10,460 nucleotides of DNA from an uncultured Bacteroides sp. (GTDB taxonomy: Bacteria; Bacteroidota; Bacteroidia; Bacteroidales; Bacteroidaceae), in NCBI GenBank assembly GCA_959606905.1, contig CAUHML010000115.1, positions 1 to 10,460 on the forward strand. Reading direction: 5' to 3'. The notes below the pieces were generated by a model. The model searched no databases, was not told where the DNA came from, and was given only the letters and a program-made list of their open reading frames with translations. Positions 8,354 through 10,460 of the stretch are shown here, piece by piece; positions within the stretch are counted from its first letter, which is position 1; every line of letters begins with the position of its first letter. Made by a program: the position numbers and the translations under genes.

Positions 8354-9160
8354 ATGACAGTAAGAGAATGGATCAGAGAAAAAGAAATCAATGGGACTTC
8401 AACTTTTAGTGTTGAAGAGCTTCGTTCTTGTTTCATTGCTTCATCAGAACAAGTAATTAAGAATGAACTTTACCGATTAAAAATGCAGGGCAAAATTTTG
8501 TCTGTTTATAAAGGATTTTATGTAATTGTTCCCATACAATATGCTGCCAAACGTATTGTACCGCCAATATATTACATTGAACAGCTAATGAGTTTTCTGA
8601 AAAAACCCTATTACATTTGCCTGTTAAATGCTGCTGAATTATTAGGTGCTGCCCATCAACGTCCACAAAAGTTTTCAGTAATGACTATTCTTCCCAAATC
8701 GTCTGTTTCAGAAAATAAAAATAGTTTTTTGAGTTGGATATATCGCAAACAGATTCCTGATAGACTTTTACAAGAAAAGAATTCAGAAACAGGAACTATT
8801 CTTTTTTCTAATCCAGAGTTAACAGCTATTGACCTTGTACAATATGAGCAATATGTAGGTGGATTATCACGAGTGTCTACTGTATTAGCTGAACTTGTTG
8901 AAAAGACAGATTTCTCTAACGCAGTGGAAGATTATTTGTTTGATAATACATCCGTAGCAACTATTCAGAGACTAGGTTATATTTTGGATTGTATTCTCAA
9001 TGAATCAGAACAGGCAGATACACTATATGAACAGTTACGGATTTATGATAAACGTTTGAATTATATACCTTTGAGTTCACGCCATCCTCGAATTTTGAAG
9101 GGTGCGAATAGACGTTGGAAAATAAATATAAATATTGATATAGAAATAGACGAACTATGA
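8354..9160 (+). CDS. abiEi: AbiEi-family antitoxin / autorepressor of a type IV toxin-antitoxin pair
   Basis: A 268-residue protein beginning MTVREWIREKEINGTSTFSV. Residues about 1-60 look like the winged-helix DNA-binding domain of AbiEi-type antitoxins (FSVEELRSCF...IKNELYRLKMQGKILSVYKGFYVI). The larger C-terminal domain would carry the antitoxin function. In type IV systems the antitoxin does not bind the toxin; it counters its effect and represses the operon. An in-frame ATG at 8318 lies upstream, but it falls within the palindrome and before the -7 element TATCTTTG, so it would not be on the mRNA. The ATG at 8354, preceded by AAGAA, is preferred. The downstream gene overlaps by ATGA (9157-9160), indicating translational coupling. 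Family call rests on the domain appearance plus the linked nucleotidyltransferase. Confidence 0.85.
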   Translation: MTVREWIREKEINGTSTFSVEELRSCFIASSEQVIKNELYRLKMQGKILSVYKGFYVIVPIQYAAKRIVPPIYYIEQLMSFLKKPYYICLLNAAELLGAAHQRPQKFSVMTILPKSSVSENKNSFLSWIYRKQIPDRLLQEKNSETGTILFSNPELTAIDLVQYEQYVGGLSRVSTVLAELVEKTDFSNAVEDYLFDNTSVATIQRLGYILDCILNESEQADTLYEQLRIYDKRLNYIPLSSRHPRILKGANRRWKININIDIEIDEL

Positions 9161-9957
9161 TAAACAGAGCTGCTATAATGCAATGGAGAACACATGTTCC
9201 ATGGAATGCAAACGAACAAGTTGAGCAAGATCTTATTATTAGTCGGGCATTAGTTGCCATCTTCAGTGATGATTTTTTAGCTTCCAAACTTGCTTTTAGG
9301 GGTGGAACTGCATTACACAAATTATATCTTTCTCCGCAGCCTAGATATAGTGAGGATATTGATCTTGTACAAATCGATGCAGAACCAATTAAATCTACTA
9401 TGTATAGACTAGGTGAAGTCTTGAATTTCTTGCCAGACCGAGTCACAAAACAGAAAAGATTTAATAACACAATGCTTTTTCGTATGGAATCGGAGATACC
9501 ACCGACTGTGCAAATTCGATTGAAAGTGGAGATTAACTGTTTTGAACACTTCAACGAATTAGGGCTAGTCAAGATTCCTTTTTCTGTAGACAATAGTTGG
9601 TTTACAGGACAATGTGAATTAACGACTTATAGACTGAATGAACTGTTAGGCACTAAGTTACGCGCATTATATCAGCGTAAAAAAGGTCGTGACTTATTTG
9701 ATTTATACAAAGCTCTCACTTTACATGAAGTAAATCCGGATGAAATTATTCGCTGCTATAAACGATATATGGACTTTGTTGCCGGACAACCACCTACTTA
9801 CAAACAGTTCATTTTGAACATGGAAGAAAAGATGAACGATATGGATTTCTTAGGGGATATCCAAAATCTAATACGTCCTAATGAGATGTTCAATCCTCAA
9901 GAAGGGTATGAGCTTATTAAAGAAGTATTGATTGAGCGTTTGAAAAAAGACTTTTAA
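9157..9957 (+). CDS. abiEii: AbiEii/AbiGii-family nucleotidyltransferase toxin
   Basis: A 266-residue nucleotidyltransferase-like toxin (former DUF1814). The family motifs are visible: FRGGTALHK at about 47-55; YSEDIDLV at 64-71 with the two acidic metal-binding residues Asp67 and Asp69; KVEIN at 123-127; and NELLGTKLRALYQRKKGRDL with FDLY following at 161-184, the conserved K...R-K-RDL.DLY motif. No expected motif is missing, so it appears intact. Known relatives transfer nucleotides from NTPs (GTP preference in AbiEii, tRNA as target in the related MenT toxins) and slow growth, giving abortive infection against phages or stabilising DNA. The target here is unknown. It is translated from an ATG overlapping the antitoxin stop. 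A second in-frame ATG at 9178 (MQWRTHVPW) is possible, but the overlap favours 9157. Confidence 0.92.
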   Translation: MINRAAIMQWRTHVPWNANEQVEQDLIISRALVAIFSDDFLASKLAFRGGTALHKLYLSPQPRYSEDIDLVQIDAEPIKSTMYRLGEVLNFLPDRVTKQKRFNNTMLFRMESEIPPTVQIRLKVEINCFEHFNELGLVKIPFSVDNSWFTGQCELTTYRLNELLGTKLRALYQRKKGRDLFDLYKALTLHEVNPDEIIRCYKRYMDFVAGQPPTYKQFILNMEEKMNDMDFLGDIQNLIRPNEMFNPQEGYELIKEVLIERLKKDF

Positions 9958-10060
9958 ATTCATATACTTTATTACATACACTTATCTATTTTTGATTTTG
10001 TTTTTTGGGGGAGGGAAAGACAAAATAATTCATAATTCAAGCACATTATTCATTAATATA

Positions 10061-10093
10061 CCTGATAAAAAATAAAAGCTATTTTTTATCAGG
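10061..10093 (+). terminator. Perfect 14-bp hairpin, possible abiE terminator
   Basis: CCTGATAAAAAATA (10061-10074) and TATTTTTTATCAGG (10080-10093) are exact inverse complements around the loop AAAGC. It lies about 100 nt after the abiEii stop. Each strand carries a T6 run within the 3' arm, not after it, and the bases after the stem on the + strand (CAAAATC) are not a T-tract, so it is not a textbook terminator. It could act in both directions, or be a recombination or element-end sequence. Confidence 0.5.
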
Positions 10094-10118
10094 CAAAATC
10101 TCTGGTTTTTACCTGATA
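10087..10118 (+). repeat. Alternative hairpin sharing the CCTGATA arm
   Basis: TATCAGG (10087-10093) can also pair with a further CCTGATA at 10112-10118, with inner AAAA/TTTT pairing. It shares its left arm with the perfect hairpin just upstream, so the two folds exclude each other. The 14-bp hairpin should be the more stable one. Three copies of CCTGATA (two direct, one inverted) within 58 bases is more than expected by chance in this AT-rich spacer. Confidence 0.4.
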
Positions 10119-10198
10119 CATCTTCTTATAACAATACAAAAACAACACAATAATGAATAATACACTAAATTACAGCAGGTTACATACTTATATCTTAG

Positions 10199-10460
10199 TT
10201 TGGACAGGACCCGGAAAACCAACTTTGCACGGATGACTTCGCCGGACATTGGGCTCATAATGCCAATCTTTCCGTGAAAGCGATCATGGGAGTGGCCGGA
10301 TACAGCGAGATGGCTCGTATGCTCGGATTGAATGATGTAGCAGACAAATATGCGGAGATAGCCAAGAAAATGGCAGTCAAGTGGGAAGGAATGGCAAATG
10401 AAGGAGATCATTACCGTTTAGCTTTTGACCGTAAAAACACTTGGAGCCAAAAATATAACA
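10199..10460 (+). pseudogene. 5'-truncated second GtaA-like glutaminase sequence, continuing past the window
   Basis: From 10199 the frame reads [20 protein letters not shown], then [20 protein letters not shown] and on to [14 protein letters not shown] at the window end. [10 protein letters not shown] is a hallmark of the GtaA six-hairpin domain, which in full proteins lies several hundred residues from the N-terminus. Here a TAG (10196-10198) stands directly upstream in frame, and no signal peptide or N-terminal GtaA domain precedes it. The copy therefore starts in mid-domain and is best called a pseudogene. The only in-frame ATGs, such as the one at about 10286, lack a promoter or clear ribosome site and would cut the domain. 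The last 39 bases match the window start at 35 of 39. It could be a deletion remnant, the result of unequal recombination, or a gene split by insertion; whether the 3' part is intact cannot be seen. Confidence 0.82.
10422..10460 (+). repeat. Direct repeat, right copy (truncated GtaA-like sequence)
   Basis: This is the partner of bases 1-39, 35 of 39 identical and in the same orientation and reading frame. With the left copy it brackets the whole SusC/SusD operon and the abiE operon. The window ends inside the match, so its full length and identity are unknown. Confidence 0.8.

Larger units (their letters stand above)
9958..10198. other. AT-rich non-coding spacer between abiEii and the truncated GtaA copy
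   Basis: About 240 bases with no credible gene. It holds T-runs and a short G-rich patch (10007-10015), the 14-bp hairpin at 10061-10093, a third CCTGATA at 10112-10118, and an 11-bp inverted match of ATTATTCATTA (10045-10055) with TAATGAATAAT (10151-10161). No TAnnTTTG element is seen on the + strand. Base composition changes abruptly to a more GC-rich, coding-like pattern at about 10200. Confidence 0.7.

Noticed and set aside
8997..9593. 198-residue open frame on the minus strand across abiEi and abiEii
   Set aside because: Antisense to two genes with clear family motifs and a coupled ATGA junction; its translation is cysteine/serine-rich without domain features.
10007..10015. G-rich patch after a T-run, considered as a G-quadruplex
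   Set aside because: Only two G-runs are present, too few for an intramolecular quadruplex.
10109..10411. 100-residue minus-strand open frame crossing the truncation junction
   Set aside because: It runs from the AT-rich spacer into sequence whose + strand plainly encodes GtaA motifs, so it is a chance frame.

Overview
The window looks like a stretch of a gut Bacteroides (order Bacteroidales) chromosome. Three things suggest this: a SusC/SusD outer-membrane nutrient-uptake pair, lipoprotein signal peptides with acidic residues after the lipidated cysteine, and a TAnnTTTG-type -7 promoter element. The organism call is inference; no species can be read from the sequence.

Layout, all genes on the + strand. 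(1) 1-389 is the C-terminal end of a GtaA-like 'glutaminase' family protein that begins outside the window. (2) 408-8115 is a compact operon continuing from it: a TIG/IPT plus NHL-repeat surface lipoprotein, a SusC-like TonB-dependent transporter, a long SusD-like lipoprotein, and a DUF1735-type lipoprotein. Gaps are only 12-18 nt, so the glutaminase and these four genes are probably one transcript. The operon ends at a strong hairpin at 8161-8198. (3) 8199-8353 is a regulatory intergenic region. It holds an imperfect palindrome (8298-8334) covering a -7 element, followed by (4) a two-gene type IV toxin-antitoxin operon, abiEi-abiEii (8354-9957), with an ATGA overlap. (5) 9958-10198 is AT-rich and non-coding, with a perfect 14-bp inverted repeat and a third copy of its end sequence. 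(6) From 10199 to the window end is a second GtaA-like coding sequence. It starts in mid-domain with a stop codon directly upstream, so it is 5'-truncated.

How it fits together: the SusC/SusD pair plus two accessory lipoproteins would capture a ligand at the cell surface and import it, with the GtaA-like protein as the only candidate enzyme visible. The substrate cannot be read from this window. The abiE operon lies between the uptake operon and the truncated GtaA copy. The first 39 and last 39 bases of the window are homologous (35/39 identical, offset 10,421), so the uptake operon and toxin-antitoxin block are bracketed by direct repeats of GtaA-like coding sequence. The most interesting points are this bracketed architecture, the probable AbiEi operator over its own promoter (which also changes the abiEi start codon), and the hairpin cluster before the truncated copy. 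I see no CRISPR array, tRNA, rRNA, recombinase or transposase gene.
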